Shown here piece by piece: positions 1 to 11,966 of a stretch of 64,000 nt of DNA (positions are counted from its first letter, which is position 1; each line of letters starts with the position of its first letter). A program made the translations under genes and the position numbers. The notes below the pieces were generated by a model. It searched no databases. It was not told the DNA's origin and worked only from the letters and a program-made list of their open reading frames with translations. The DNA lies in the NCBI GenBank assembly GCA_964017195.1, contig OZ024887.1, forward strand, positions 63,328,811 to 63,392,810, in the 5' to 3' direction. The stretch comes from Siderastrea radians. Its lineage: Eukaryota > Cnidaria > Anthozoa > Scleractinia > Rhizangiidae.

Positions 1-8
1 TGTTACAT

Positions 9-750
9 TGCAAAAAATTTCGGACATTAAAAATTCAGACATTTTATTTTGGACGTTTAATTTTTCGGACACTTTTTCTCTCATTTAGGACAAATTTCGG
101 ACAAAAATTTCAGACACTGCTGAAATATGCCTAAAGTAAATTGACACCTACAAAACATGAATCAGACTGAAGTAAGATCTGTGAAAATGATAGTTTTACT
201 ACACATCAAGGTTTTACAGATACACCGACAAGAAAATAACACAAATTCAATCTAGCTTATGTTAGTCTCAAGCAGTGTCTCAACTAGATAGAGTTCGGTA
301 GAGTTCGGCAGTATCGATCCAAGAGTTGAGGATGAAAAGTATAGCAAGGCTTTCTCCAGTTGCAAAGGGATGGCTTGAGATAGTCCTCCGAGCTATGTTT
401 AAAATTGACGACAGCAAGCGATTTCTTTGTCGTCTCAAAAAGCTTATTCAATTGAAATAGTAACAGCAAAATGGAATTTAGGTATGTTTTTGTCTTTCAT
501 AAAAGAAACAAATTTTTCCTTTCCAGTGTTAAATAAAAAGAACTACATCTGGACAAAGCCTAATCGGAATTCTAGCAATAGATCATGCACATTGGCCTTG
601 TGTGACGGCGTCACCCAAGAAAGTACTTTAAAGTTTTATAATGTACTGTAAAAATTTCAAACGCTTAAAATTTCGGATGCTTAAAAATGTCAGGTTTTAA
701 TTTTCAGACACCATTTTTGTCCGAAATTAAAATTGTCCTACATTTTTTGC
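9..750. repeat. AT-rich element with imperfect inverted ends
   Basis: The left end (about 9-120) and the reverse complement of the right end (about 655-750) share TGCAAAAAAT followed by recurring CGGACA/CAGACA motifs in the same order. That is the layout of a degraded terminal-inverted-repeat element. No coding sequence is recognisable between the ends, and no clean target duplication is visible. Confidence 0.45.
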
Positions 751-837
751 AGGTAATTAATAGTTGACAAAGCAGTTGTAATTATAGTGACTAGCCATAA
801 TTTATATGGATGTGACATGACAAGAAACACAACTTAA

Positions 838-1351
838 AGTGCTACTATGATCAAAAAATCACTTTTATTTTTTCTTCGGATTTCGAAACTATGTTTATTA
901 AACACTCCGCAAGCGAAATTATAAGCCTTGATTTTGAGAAGAAGACCGTTAATTTAAACTGCAATTTTCCGTTTTAATGGTCCGCCATTATTACACCAGA
1001 AAGGATACAATGACATCATTCACACACGAGTTTTAGAATGCAGTGTGTGTGAAAGTGCCTTATTTAGTATGCAGCACGGGAGTTTTGAGCTTTCACACTC
1101 TCAAACTCGTGTTTTGCATAATTTGTAAGCCGCGTTCACACACTACATTTTACAGCTCTTGCGCGTATGACGTCATTGTATCCTTTCTGGTGTAATAATG
1201 GCGGACCATTAAACTGGAAAATTGCAGTTTAAATTAACGGTCTTCTTCTCAAAATTAAGGCTTATAATTTCGCTTGGGGAGTGTTTAACAAACATTATAG
1301 TTTCGAAATCCGAAGAAAAAATAAAAGTGATTTTTTGATCATAGTAGCACT
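838..1351. mobile_element. Foldback MITE flanked by TTAA
   Basis: A 514-bp element with very long inverted arms (about 838-1022 and 1168-1351) that match almost base for base. Both termini read AGTGCTACTATGATC inward. TTAA stands on both sides (834-837 and 1352-1355), which fits a TTAA target duplication of the piggyBac kind, although the terminal bases are not the usual piggyBac CCC. There is no ORF. The about 145-bp centre carries its own ACACAC/GTGTGT-rich inverted stretches. Confidence 0.85.
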
Positions 1352-1355
1352 TTAA

Positions 1356-2790
1356 AATTTAAAAATAATAAGTCAATGAAAAAATGAGCAGTCAGATTTA
1401 CATGTAAACCAATAAACAAAATTGTGTCAAGATGAAATAGAGTGCTGCCCAGTTGTCTTGTGAGTGTTTGGCTTCATTCCCATCGGGATGAAGCTAACAT
1501 ATTGCAGATTTTTTCTTCTTTCTAGCAAGACTTACGGAGGACTCAGAAAGGCAGCTTCGAGCCTGGATGAGTGCAAGAGGATGCGATCAACTTTTTTGGC
1601 GATAGCTTTTTGAGAACAACTTTATTCTTTTGATTGTAATAATAGTTACAGTGTATGTATTATATTGGACATGGAATGTTCTTTGGAAAACAAACACTTC
1701 AGAGGCCTGGCTGACTTGGGCTTGCAACAAGGCGTGACTAGAAGCTTTGCAAAGAGAGAGCAGATTCTGTTAGAGTAAAGGTGCCTGAACACTGCATCAC
1801 GGAAGATGCAAGTTGGTAAGGCAAGTGTGAGACAGTTCTCTGAACTGACAGATGTCCAGTCAGCTAGATGATGTAACACAGTGAACATAATTACAAGTTA
1901 CATGTCCAGCTGCAGGTCTGAGAATGATGCAAGGGTATCTAAGGCAGCAAGACTCCCTGTTCAAAAAAATTCACCCTGCAAAGGGTGTGGATCCTTCAAT
2001 TTTAAGAAATGCTCAGAAAATTATTAGAAAAGTTTATATGTTCCTTATCTCCAAATGCACTGTGGAAAGCTGAAGTTAGGTTTTAAGGAGCCACCCCTCA
2101 CATTCAAAATGGCAATACATGCACTGTATGGCCCTCATGGAGGCCCTGGCAATTTGCAGATCAAGTGATTGACCTTGAAATCATCCAAAAGTGGTTGGCG
2201 ATCAAGCAAAGATATTTGGAGACTTGATTTGAACTACAATTGTAAGCTTGCCAGGTGGGTCTTCCACATGTTGCCATGTTGAATGTGAAGAAGGCCCTAG
2301 CTAGGCCAATAGCTGTCAACAGGGCTGTCATGGTTATGTTTTGAGTCACTGCTGATTTGATCTTCACACCTGTAACAGACATATTGTGCTTTGTGAGTAG
2401 ATTAAACCTGCAGCAGTGCAATGAAGATCACACTCAACATCAATTTACCATCCATATAATTATATATTCAGCTCTAACATTGATCCAGCCATTAATAAAT
2501 TGACAGTACTGATCAGTATATTAAATCCTAAAAAGTGTAAAGCAAAAAGGTGTTTCACAAACCGTTCACTCTGAATTAAATTGATTTCAGATCATGTAAG
2601 TGCATTAGCAATTGTTTCAGTTTTAGCTATTTCCTCTTCATAGTCTAAATAGACAGTAAGCTTCTATTTCCTTTTTCATTGTACAAGAAAAAGGAATTTT
2701 GCATGACAAAAGTCTTTTTGGCAGTAAAAAAGAAAGAAATGTTTTACAGCTGCATGCAGTCAGTCGCAGAAATTTTTGGTGGGGGTTTGC
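1356..2790. other. Region with no recognisable gene
   Basis: I found no recognisable gene. A pyrimidine tract ending in TAG at about 1524 is followed by about 80 bases that stay open to a TGA near 1609, so a small terminal exon on the + strand cannot be excluded. The minus-strand open frames at 1646-1888 and 2161-2421 match no family I know and have no convincing splice context. Confidence 0.4.
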
Positions 2791-2794
2791 CACC

Positions 2795-3060
2795 TGGCTC
2801 TCCAAAGCCTGGCCCTATTTCAGACCAAACTGTTTAATTTTCTGATACCCATTTTAAGACCTGGTCTGTAAAATCCATTCACATATCAGACATAAAGACC
2901 AAGATGGCTAAAATCAATACCTGGATTCAGACCTGGTCTTTAAAATCCTTACCCCTTTTCAGACTTTCAGACCATTTAATGGTTTAAATCCATACCCATT
3001 TTCAGACCAAAATGGGTCAAAACCATACCCCTTGGAGTGGTACATACCTACCGGTATATG
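2795..3060. repeat. Degenerate repeat of CAGACC-type motifs
   Basis: Phrases such as TTCAGACC, CCTGGTCT and CCATACCC recur every 20-40 bp, giving the appearance of an old tandem repeat. It is followed at 3079-3093 by a run of 15 C. The ORF-like reading on the minus strand is a by-product of the repeat. Confidence 0.5.
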
Positions 3061-4306
3061 GCTTATACAAAGGAGCAACCCCCCCCCCCCCCCTTTAGAG
3101 ACTAGGCTAGTTGCTTCCGAGAACAACCACAACAAAAACGGGGTATTACTAGAAGTGAGCTTAATGAAGTGGGGTTTACAATAAAACAATGATATCTATA
3201 TGCTACCTTTTGCAATGATTGCATGAATTCATATGTAAGTAAAATCCTGACATCAAGTTACATAAAGTTGAGTGTAGAATTCAGCCATCTGTGTACATTG
3301 CACAACAAGACTGAATGTAAATACCATTAAATAATTCCTAGTAAGGGTTTCTTCTGCATGATCACTTTTCAGTGTAGTAAAAATGAGGTGGTGATCAGTA
3401 GAACAAAATCGATGTCATGTGATCTTGTACGTGCACCAATTGGCAAACTTTACAACCACATTGCTGACTAAAAGACATTAACTGTGTCCTGTATCCTGCC
3501 CCCTCTCCTCATAAAAGTTATGGGGGGCTGGGGAGTATGCTGCCCCTCTATAACAATTATATGCGGGCTGGGGTGGAGGGCAGGGATCTCCTCTTGCACT
3601 GCATCCCATTCTTTTGTTACTGCCCATTTACCACGACAACTGATCTAGATCTTTTTGTTATTGTTGATACAGTACGGCTTTATTTTGCCACATCAGCGCG
3701 ACCCAACCCTGCAGTACGTAGCTACTAAAACGCGGAACCAGCCAAAACGATCTAAAATGACCCAGAAAAAAAAATTCAGACAGAATTCCTAAGTTTTTAA
3801 AACAAAGGTTTGAGGTGAAGATGATCTGTATGAACTTTATAAGATAAAAAGACTTTAAAAAAGGGATGAAAAGAGAGAAGAACTCCGTAAAAGTCTAGGT
3901 TGTCATCATCGATGTAACACTAACCGCCCGATGTTACTGAACTGGGCAAAATATTCTTCGACCATGATTCGTTGATATACTGAAAGTGACTGAAGACTGA
4001 AGTCACAGAACCTTGCTGTGTTATCTTCTTTCAAACACAAGTTTGATGTCGAATTTCTTCTATTTGGCCCCCTCCCCAAAATAAAATGTTGACTGCAACT
4101 TTGGCCAAACAGTTTTAGTAGTCTTTCCTTCTGCCACTGAGGAATGTGTGCGTTGAGGCTGAATGCTCAAGCTTCATTTTTTTCGGTCATCTTGCAGTTT
4201 GTTGTCATAGCGTCTATTGTATAATGCATGAAAAGTTAGGTTGAAAGTAAATTTCAATCGGTAGTGTCCTTCATGAATGACATAAATGGTAGCCAGAACG
4301 TCATGC

Positions 4307-4944
4307 TGGCAAGAACGTCATGCTAGCCCACATGTAAAGCATTAAGACGGAATCCATTAGGAAATTGAGTAATTTTAATTTGCAGTGGACAAAAATCTTG
4401 TACCAGAATAATTTAAAGCATATCGCATTCTTTTTTACATTTTTTGAGAGCTATGGATGTAATTTGTTATCTGTAATAACCCCAAAGACAATTTCTTATG
4501 GGAGCCCGAGAAAAGAAATTTCAAATTTCACAAAATGAAATCTTGTGCATAAAAATTTACCTATTTTACCCGTGTTTACACAATTCCTGTGAAATTTGAA
4601 ATTTAATTTCACGGGCTCCCATAAGAAATTGTCTTTGGTGTTATTACAGATAACTAATTACGTCCATAGCTCTTAAAAAGTGTCAAAAAGAATGCGATAA
4701 ACTTTAAATTATTCTGGTACAAGGTTTTTGTCCACTGGTTACTCAATTTCCTGATGGATTCCATCTTAATAACATTACAATCCTATATGAATGTATACAC
4801 CAACTGATTAACGCACCTACCTCGACTAATACACACTTTCCTTCACTTGTTCTCACTTCCTTCATTTGACTCACTTCCCTTCACTTGTACTCACTTACCT
4901 TCACATTAGTGCCTTATATGTGGGCTAGCATGACGTTCTTGCCA
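4307..4944. mobile_element. Nested inverted-repeat element (middle layer)
   Basis: Arms of about 31 bp at 4307-4337 and 4914-4944 are inverted copies containing AAGAACGTCATGCTAGCCCA. The element lies inside the 3709-5300 element and itself surrounds a TTAA-flanked foldback. Its right half contains short tandem repeats of CTTCACTTGTNCTCACTT type (about 4847-4905). Confidence 0.6.
4346..4765. mobile_element. TTAA-flanked foldback MITE (inner layer)
   Basis: A 420-bp element whose arms (about 4346-4515 and 4612-4765) are long inverted copies. TTAA flanks it on both sides (4342-4345 and 4766-4769). The termini read GA(C/T)GGAATCCAT inward. It is non-coding. The architecture matches the 838-1351 element, but the sequence is unrelated. 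Confidence 0.8.
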
Positions 4945-5565
4945 ACATGGTGAACACAGACCTTCGAGGTGGACAAATATAAGTCGAGGGACACGAAAAA
5001 AAAACTGGAATAAAATCATGCAGAACGAAACAAAACATTTAATTTAAAAAATGCGGTGCATAATAAGAAAAACAAAAATAACAGGGTAAAAAATTGATTT
5101 CATCCCCACGCACCACGCATGTCCTGTTGTTCGAATCTGATTTTTCAAAACAATTGACATGAGTGTAACAAAGCAGCTTGCGAAGTAGCTCATTGACTAG
5201 TATTGGTCCTTGTGGGTCGTTTTGTTGATCGGAGCTGGTGGTTGTGGGTCATTTTAGGTCGTTTTGGCTGGTTCCGTGTTTTAGTGACTACGCCCTGCAG
5301 TAACTTAGCTGTTTGTGATTAACATCAAGCCGACTTTGTGCAAGATGAGGTTGAAAACACTCAGAAGACGACTACAGACGCAGGCCGAGCCGAGTTGTCT
5401 ACTGCGTATTACCTACGTAGTTTCTCCACAACACGTCGATCGCTGTCCTGCAAAGGACGAGTCTCACATTTCCCGCGCTTCTCGGCGGGTGTCGCATTTC
5501 AGTAAGTGCGACTACTGTTTAACTGGTTAGCGTTCTCTCTCGTTTCGCCTCATCACTCTCGTGTA

Positions 5566-5640
5566 TAATTATTAATTATTAATAACAATAATGTTAGATA
5601 TAATAATAATACTATTATTATTATTATTATTATGATAATT
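5566..5640. repeat. (ATT)n-rich simple repeat
   Basis: TTATTATTA and its variants dominate, with interruptions. It could be the tail of an old retroelement, but nothing upstream is recognisable. Confidence 0.7.
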
Positions 5641-5894
5641 GTAACGACATGTGGTCTGAGTATTATATAGTTTGTCAACTTCTAGTTTGCAAATCTCAAC
5701 TTATGATGCCTTTACCCGTTAACGGGATTTTGTCATCAATATGCTTACGCCTGCAACGAAACGCCATGACAACGTGCGACACCTGCCGGAGGTGTACGCG
5801 AGAGGTGTTATTTGGCAGTGTGAATTTGTTATACTGAGTGTGTTCCAGTTACCCAAGCAAACTAATTTGCCTGTATCTCGCCAATATCATCAGC

Positions 5895-6139
5895 ATAGAC
5901 TACGAGCAGTCTCTCAGCTCAAGGATAGTCCAAAGAAACGTACAGGCGAGCGGGCGCGAACATCGCCTGCCGCATTGAAACGTGACGCGCGTGTCGAGCC
6001 GCTAGTGTAGTCTCACTACACTAGCGTCTCGACACGCGCGTCACGTTTCAACCCGTCAAGAGATTTTCGCGCCCGCTCGCTTGTTCGTTTCCCTCGACTA
6101 TCCCTGAGTGGAAAGAGAGAGACTGCTCGTAGTCTATCA
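5895..6139. repeat. GC-rich near-perfect palindrome
   Basis: Two arms of about 115-125 bp (5895-6012 and 6013-6139) meet with almost no spacer around a centre reading AGTGTAGTCTCACTACACT. Both outer ends carry GACTACGAGCAGTCTC or its complement. A related, unpaired copy of the inner GAGCGAGACGCGAAAATCG-like part lies at about 63740-63830. It looks like a foldback MITE. Confidence 0.75.
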
Positions 6140-6160
6140 TCAGCGAACCGCTAGACATAA

Positions 6161-7775
6161 GGGACGGACCATTAGAAAAGTGATGGGGGGGATGGGGGAT
6201 TTTTAGCCTGCCAGAATTTTTTTGGGGGACCATTTCCTGTGCAAGAATTTTTTTTTTGGCTACAGCCCTATGCATGAATTTTTTTTTTGTTTTACTAAAT
6301 ACATAGCTTGTACTGTTACGTTACTTTACATTTTTAAGTTTATTTTATTACAAAACACTTTTTAATAATGTTCGCTTTAAAATTTAGTTTAAGGAGGTTT
6401 CAAAATTAAATAGCGATTTATAGTGAACAATTGTATAATATTATTGATATACATGTATGGATTTTATATAAAAGACGTATTCATATGAAATGATTTGATA
6501 CAAACAGTGGTGTCCAGAAAGATTAATTTATAAAATATACAGTACATACACTGTTATTTCCTTAATTTAAAAACAATTCTTTTCAAAAACGTAGCTCATA
6601 AATTTGCCTTTAAGACTTTTGATATAAAATACATACAGGTACCTTCTAACCCTTTGCTGGGAAGTTAAGGGTTATAATTTAATGTAACAGCTTTTTGAGG
6701 ATGTAGACACAGTGGGAGAGTGCTAAAATGTCAAAAACACACCATATACAAACACACGTAAGCTTCAAACGGATAAGGATCGAAAACCACATTTGACAGT
6801 TGGCCACCTTTGATTAACCAGTAGAAATCCTGGATTTTATCCATACAGTGGATATAAATACACAACGGGAAACGTTTGCCAAACAGAATGCCTTGCCATT
6901 CTCAAAACGTACATGAGGTTGCATAAGAGCAACTCGCAAAGCCAATCCCGGCAACTGATGAGACTCATGTGGAGAGTCGAAACCATGGTCTTGCCTGTAG
7001 AAATCGGCAGTCGAAAGACTTGCTTACAAAGGGAGGAAACATATCAAGCTCCATAGACACGAAACTCACAGTTTCGAAAGAGGCTAATTGTTAGACATTT
7101 GACTGAACTCAATGTCAACAAACGGTGCCAAGGCTCAAACACGTTTTAATCAGTTAATGGCACTTTATAAAACCAAGACAGTCATTGCAACGACAAATCT
7201 TACGAGCTACTGTTCATATCCTTTCTTAAAAATCACATACTTGTCAGTGCAAAAATATTAAGAGGCTACATTATCTAAATGTTTCCATTGTTAGAAGTCG
7301 TGCAGGCCTGTCGCTCCTTGCTACTCCCAACTTCCCTTCGGCTTGGATTTGCCCTTCACTCATTTACTATCGGTTATTTTGAACTCCCGCTATTTCAAAC
7401 TGTTTTTGTTTCCCCCGACGGTTCAAAATAACGGGGTTGAACTGTATGACTATGACTATAAAAACAACAAAAATTTGTTCCAGGCGAAGGTATCCCCCTC
7501 CCAACAAAAGAAATATTAATTCTGAAAACAATATTTTATAGCATCCTGGCAGAGCCCCAGAAAATTTCCAATTTTGTAAACACTGGAGACACTACTTGAG
7601 CACTTTGGCAGAACAAATTATGGTTTCATATCAAAATGAGGCCCATCTTGTGCACGAATTTTTTTTTTCGGACACTTTCCCTTGCATGAATTTTTTTTTC
7701 GGACATTTTCCCTTGCATGAATTTTTTTTTGGTTTTTTCCCCACCCCCCCCTTCACTTTTCTAATGGTCCGTCCC
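6161..7775. mobile_element. Harbinger-like non-autonomous DNA transposon, TAA target duplication
   Basis: The element is 1615 bp with perfect 23-bp terminal inverted repeats (6161-6183 and 7753-7775) beginning GGGACGGACCATTAG. TAA lies directly outside both ends (6158-6160 and 7776-7778). A 3-bp TWA duplication with G-rich termini is characteristic of PIF/Harbinger elements. Subterminal repeats of TGCATGAATTTTTTTTT type are present at both ends. No transposase frame is visible inside, so it would depend on an enzyme supplied in trans. Confidence 0.8.
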
Positions 7776-7993
7776 TAAGAAAGCGACCTGCCCAAACGTG
7801 AGCAAGGAAAAGAATATTTGGAAAATGTCGACCATATCGGTGTCGCGCTTTTAAGCCCCGTACACACGAGCAAATTTCCTACTTCACTGGATGTAAAAAT
7901 CAATTTTTTTTTTACTCAAACAGGCAAACTCTGGTGCCCTGGCCATCGGAGAGCAAACATTTATTTTGGTTTGTCTCTTTTTCAGTCACCGCC

Positions 7994-9519
7994 ATGAATA
8001 ACGAATCTCCTGTTGGGTTTGTTTTATTTGGTTTGGGTCGCGCCGGTCATATCCATGCCAGCAGTATCATACGAAACCCCCAAGCAAGGCTGAAGTATAT
8101 TGTGGATATTGATGAAGGGAAAGCCAAAGAGTTCGTCACATCAAACTACCTGGACACCAAGGTTGTCACGCCATCTGACTTGGAGACTGTGTTGCGTGAC
8201 CCAAGTGTCGATGCTGCAGTGATTACTACTCCAACCCATCTCCATGAGAAATTGCTTATGAGCTGTTTGGAGGCGGGAAAAGCAGTGTTCTGTGAGAAAC
8301 CTATTGCCACCACGATGGAAGCTACAGGTGAGTGTTGAATTTACATAGTGCTAGATTGCCAAGGAATCCTTGCAGAAAGTTGCGCGAGAACCGTGTTCCT
8401 GGTGGAAACGGAATTTCACAAATGGTGGGAAAGTAAACGGGACCATCCAACAGAAAAGTGGAAAGCAAAAACAGGAGTAAGGCGTGGGTTTCACTAGCGG
8501 TGCTCGCAAAACTTGGAAGCTAGGGTAAGAATCCTCGTGTAGTGAAAACGCGTTTGTGCTCGTGCATGCCTACGTCGAGCTCGCCTTTTCTTTGACAAAA
8601 GTGCCGTTAATCACAGCGGTCAATCTTACGTCGCGTACAGTTCCCGCCTGCAAGTACCATGCAGGCAAATATGAAAACTTTCAATTTGAATGTGAAACGA
8701 CACGCTGTTTCTGAAAGCTTAAGCTTTGTACGTTGAGTGTGGCTGGTTCAAAATGAAAGAAGTGTCAGTGATAAGTTTTGGGGGGCAATTTCACTTCACA
8801 GCAATTCCATTGTTTCTTTTGGTTCATTTTTAGAGCGTTGTTACAAGGACGCCGAAAGCCGTAACATTCCACTTTTGTGCGCCTTCAACCGACGATTCGA
8901 ACCAACGATTTGCTCTGTAGCCGAGAGAGTGAAAAACGGCGACATTGGTAAAGTTCAAATCATCAAGACCACAAGCCGGGACTCCCCCCTGCCAAGCATT
9001 GATTACCTTAAGATTTCTGGGGGGATTTTTCACGACTGCTGCGTGCATGACGTAGACGTACTATGTTGGATTCTGGGAGAGTCCCCCCATACAGTGTTTT
9101 GTCTTGCCCACGCTTTCCATTCAGAAATAAGAGCACTCAGTGATGTGGATACAGTCGGAGTGGTGATGAAGTTCCCCAGTGGTATTATTGGCCAGATAGA
9201 TCTTTCACGCCATGCCGCTTATGGCTACGACCAACGCATCGAGGTGTTTGGAGAGGACGGTATGATAACAAGTGAAAATGTCCCGTCCCTCTCATCTCAG
9301 CTTTTCACTACGAATGGAAGCTTGCAACCTCCTCTGAAGCATTCGTTTCCCCAGAGGTACGCAGAAGGCTATATTTTGGAGATGAGCCATTTCATTGATG
9401 CCATCAAAAAGAAGGAAAGTTTACGCGTCACCAAAGATGATGTGCTTCGATCGTGGCATGTTGTTGATGCCATCGAGAGGTCATTCCATAGTGGAAAACC
9501 AGTCACTTTAGAGTGTTAA
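7994..9519 (+). CDS. Inositol 2-dehydrogenase-like oxidoreductase (Gfo/Idh/MocA family), gene 1
   Basis: Two coding exons, 7994-8327 (334 nt) and 8834-9519 (686 nt), are joined in phase 1 across a 506-bp GT-AG intron and give 339 aa. The N-terminal Rossmann fold shows GLGRAG near residue 13. The family EKP motif is near residue 101 (Lys in the NAD pocket), NRRFEP follows, and HDCCVHDVD near 178-186 supplies the Asp and His that complete the Lys/Asp/His catalytic set known from bacterial inositol dehydrogenase. The expected role is NAD(P)-dependent oxidation of inositol or a related polyol; the substrate cannot be read from sequence. No signal peptide is seen, so it is probably cytosolic. I chose the ATG at 7994 because paralogues start there; an upstream in-frame ATG (7934) lies before a TTTTCAG acceptor that probably closes a 5'UTR intron. 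It is the most diverged of the three intact copies. Confidence 0.9.
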
Positions 9520-9560
9520 CTCTCGGGTGTGGCCATCAGGGAAGTGGAATTCTAGATACA

Positions 9561-9566
9561 AATAAA
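9561..9566 (+). promoter_or_regulatory. Likely polyadenylation signal of gene 1
   Basis: AATAAA stands 42 bp after the gene 1 stop codon. The same 3'UTR sequence, with the AATAA core, is retained beside the gene-1-like fragments near 18560 and 53120. Confidence 0.6.
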
Positions 9567-9838
9567 TTGTATTTATATGTATATTTTTAATTCCAACTGA
9601 AATGTAGGAAACATTTTATCATCAGATATTTAATGGGTCTGAATTTCACACACACACAAAAAATTCTGGATAACATACGTTGAACTATGAAGTGTAGTAT
9701 TTAGGTGTCCTTAGCTCCATTTAGTAGCATTTAGGCTTGCTGTAAACTAAACTACTTTCGTTATCAATGATTCGTTACTCTATTTTGAACTTCAGCGCGC
9801 TTCACTGACCCTAACTGTATTGAATGTTAGTCATTTTA

Positions 9839-10048
9839 GGGGCTGGCTAAACTAGAAAACATTTTTTCCTTGGGTGGCCAAACTGGGAAACATTCGTTCG
9901 GGAAGCAAAATTTGCGTCCGTGAAGCAGAAATGTTGTTGACTTGATTCACAAACATTACCTTGATTCCAAGAAGCAAAATTTGCTTCCGCCGCAACATTT
10001 GTTTCTCGCGCTGCTAAATTGGGAAACATTTGCGTCTGCAGCAACGTC

Positions 10049-10080
<32 letters not shown>

Positions 10081-10081
10081 C
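9839..10081. mobile_element. 243-bp MITE with TTA target duplication
   Basis: The ends are inverted copies of about 25 bp: left GGGGCTGGCTAAACTAG, right (complement) GGGCCTGACTAAACTAG. TTA stands outside both ends (9836-9838 and 10082-10084), again pointing to a PIF/Harbinger-type element. The interior repeats GGAAACATT and GCAAAATTTGC phrases. The minus-strand open frame across it is not a gene. Confidence 0.75.
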
Positions 10082-10312
10082 TTACGCGTTGTTGCTGGTA
10101 GCCTAATCAACAGCTTTTGGAAAACCATACATATGGTTTACACGTTTTTATCCATAAAGGGTCAATAATAAGGAAATATATATATATAACTTGAACGAAC
10201 ATTTTAGTTTGGTTAGTTGATTCATGAGCACAAAGTTTTTATCAGTAATAGAAGATTTTAGAAGTTTCCATATGTAACGGGAAAGGAGACTTTGCTAGAT
10301 GTGGCTCTGCGT

Positions 10313-10908
10313 TTTACACTCAAACGAAGAAAACCGTGAACGCTGAAAATATTCCTGGAATGTGTGTTTTGACCAATCGCGCAAGAGACCTTGTAACCGC
10401 AGAAAGCGAGTGGGTTTCTCAGTCACGGAATCGAGTTCATTCTCGAATTGTTTTGAAAGGCCTCAAGTTTTACTCTTCATCTTTATCTTACAGGAATTGA
10501 AATTACTATTCCTTTCTATCTGAGAGCCACATGCACTACGCAAGCGAAAATATGTTTGAGCGCTTTTGGAGAATAAAATTTTTCGACATGGCGGCCCAAC
10601 GATTAGCGGTTCCAAATAAAAGCAGTCAAGCGGCAGTTATTTCACCTTGATGTAAAAATTGCAATGTCCTCCCTTAAAATTCGCCCAAAGCTGCCATTAT
10701 TTCTGATAGCACAGCTGACTCGATTTATTTAGGCCGAAATCGTTAAATCTTGAGGTCTTTCGAAACAAATTGAGAACCAAATCCTTTCCGTGACTGAGCA
10801 ACCCATTCGTTTTCTGCGGTTACAAGGTATCGCACGTGATTGGTCAAAACACAATGAACATTCCAGAAATATTTTCAGTGTTCACGGTTTTCTTCGTTTG
10901 AGTGTAAA
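10313..10908. mobile_element. Inverted-repeat element with about 170-bp arms
   Basis: The arms at about 10313-10490 and 10740-10908 are inverted copies starting TTTACACTCAAACGAAG. The centre is about 250 bp with no coding sequence. The target duplication is unclear. Confidence 0.75.
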
Positions 10909-11506
10909 CGGAGGAATAATTTGATCTTTATGACTCTATTTGCTATCTACACCGGCCTTATTTTTGAAATCTTTTATTTCTTGATCTTGTAATATCAGCT
11001 TAATACCGAATTAAAGGAAGAAAAATCTTGGCCCTTAGCTGAGTTTTGAGAGAAAATTCGGACACATTTGTCGGAACAAAAGAGGACTGAATATGGTTAA
11101 GGTTCTCAAAAGGGTGGTTGCAAGATTATTGCGGACCTTTGCTGGCTTTGCACCCCGTGATTACACTGGAACATTGATGATTAAATGGAAACTAAGCTTA
11201 AATAAAGTATGATACTCCCTGCAATCGTTTGCTAACCCGGCCTGCGGATCACTTGTAGTTACGGGAAATGTCCATGTCAGCACTCCAAGGGATTGAACGA
11301 GCCACGTGACTCCTCGACACTGGCGCGAGTCCAGTTTCTCACATAAGCAACGAGAAGCATTGGCTATTTTCTATTGGAAGGGTTGCTAGGACCACAGCAA
11401 AGTCCCCCCCCCCCAGCATTTTGTTGCATTTTCTTGTAGGTTTCCCTAACTGTTTGCTGGTACTTGTTAATTTTATTCATCAGCTTGAGCAGAGAAAGAC
11501 AACGTG
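10909..11506. other. No gene recognised
   Basis: AT-rich sequence with a C run at about 11405-11414. No exon-like frame, repeat array or RNA gene stands out. Confidence 0.5.
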
Positions 11507-11690
11507 GAGTAAAGTTTTTTGGCCAGCAATCGCAAGCCTGCGAGAGCAGACGCCTTTTCTAGGCTTAAACAAAGCCGGGAAAAGGTGTCTGCTTTCGCAG
11601 GTTTGCAGTCGTCAGTGCCGGGGACCGCCATCCTTTTTCAGATCGTTTTCAGAGATGTCATTGTTAGACGTATACTGAAGCCAGACACAT
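11507..11690 (-). pseudogene. Decayed copy of the 3' end of the PAN-domain gene
   Basis: Read on the minus strand, about 11640-11680 encodes YTSNNDISENDLK. This resembles the C-terminus of the PAN exon at 60298-60587 (YTPHYDISENDPLRL). The downstream flank (TTTTTGGCCAGC and CGTCAGTG) also matches the sequence just past that gene's stop codon. The cysteine-rich part is missing. A 75-bp hairpin (11532-11606, 28-bp arms starting GCAAGCCTGCGAGAGCAGAC) sits inside the matching segment. Confidence 0.5.
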
Positions 11691-11966
11691 CAGGAAGGTT
11701 TTTCAAAGTTTATTTCGGTTTCTTTTTGTTTTTGTGGGGAGTCGATTCATCGACAAAAAATTGGAGTCCAGAGTCCATATTTCGCAGTCCAGTCCTAGAG
11801 CCAGGGGCATGCGTAGCGCAAACACTGGCCGATATTCCCGGGCCTATAACGTGACGACACCTTGTAGCTACTGTAGTTAAGTTACGTGAGGGGGAAGGCT
11901 CTCTTGCTTTCCCAAGCTTTATTTGCAGCCTTGTAAGCTCTCACTGTGCTTCATTAAGTTAACCAT

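Larger units (their letters stand above)
3709..5300. mobile_element. DNA transposon remnant with about 56-bp inverted ends
   Basis: The left end (3709-3764) and right end (5245-5300) are inverted copies with a few mismatches. They start CTGCAG, then ACTAAAAC, then CGGAACCAGCC. The interior carries no transposase that I can see and contains two further nested inverted-repeat elements. I found no clear target duplication. It is probably a non-autonomous DNA transposon. Confidence 0.7.

Noticed and set aside
1646..2421. Two minus-strand frames of 80 and 86 aa
   Set aside because: No domain, no splice context, and composition similar to the surrounding non-coding DNA.
7934..7993. Upstream in-frame ATG of gene 1 adding 20 residues
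   Set aside because: It lies before a pyrimidine-rich AG acceptor and has no counterpart in genes 2 and 4.
7994..9519. Possible bacterial contamination or recent bacterial transfer, since Gfo/Idh/MocA genes are common in bacteria
   Set aside because: All copies share a GT-AG intron at the same phase and lie among eukaryotic repeats and an Ig/D8C gene. An ancient transfer cannot be excluded but nothing here shows a recent one.
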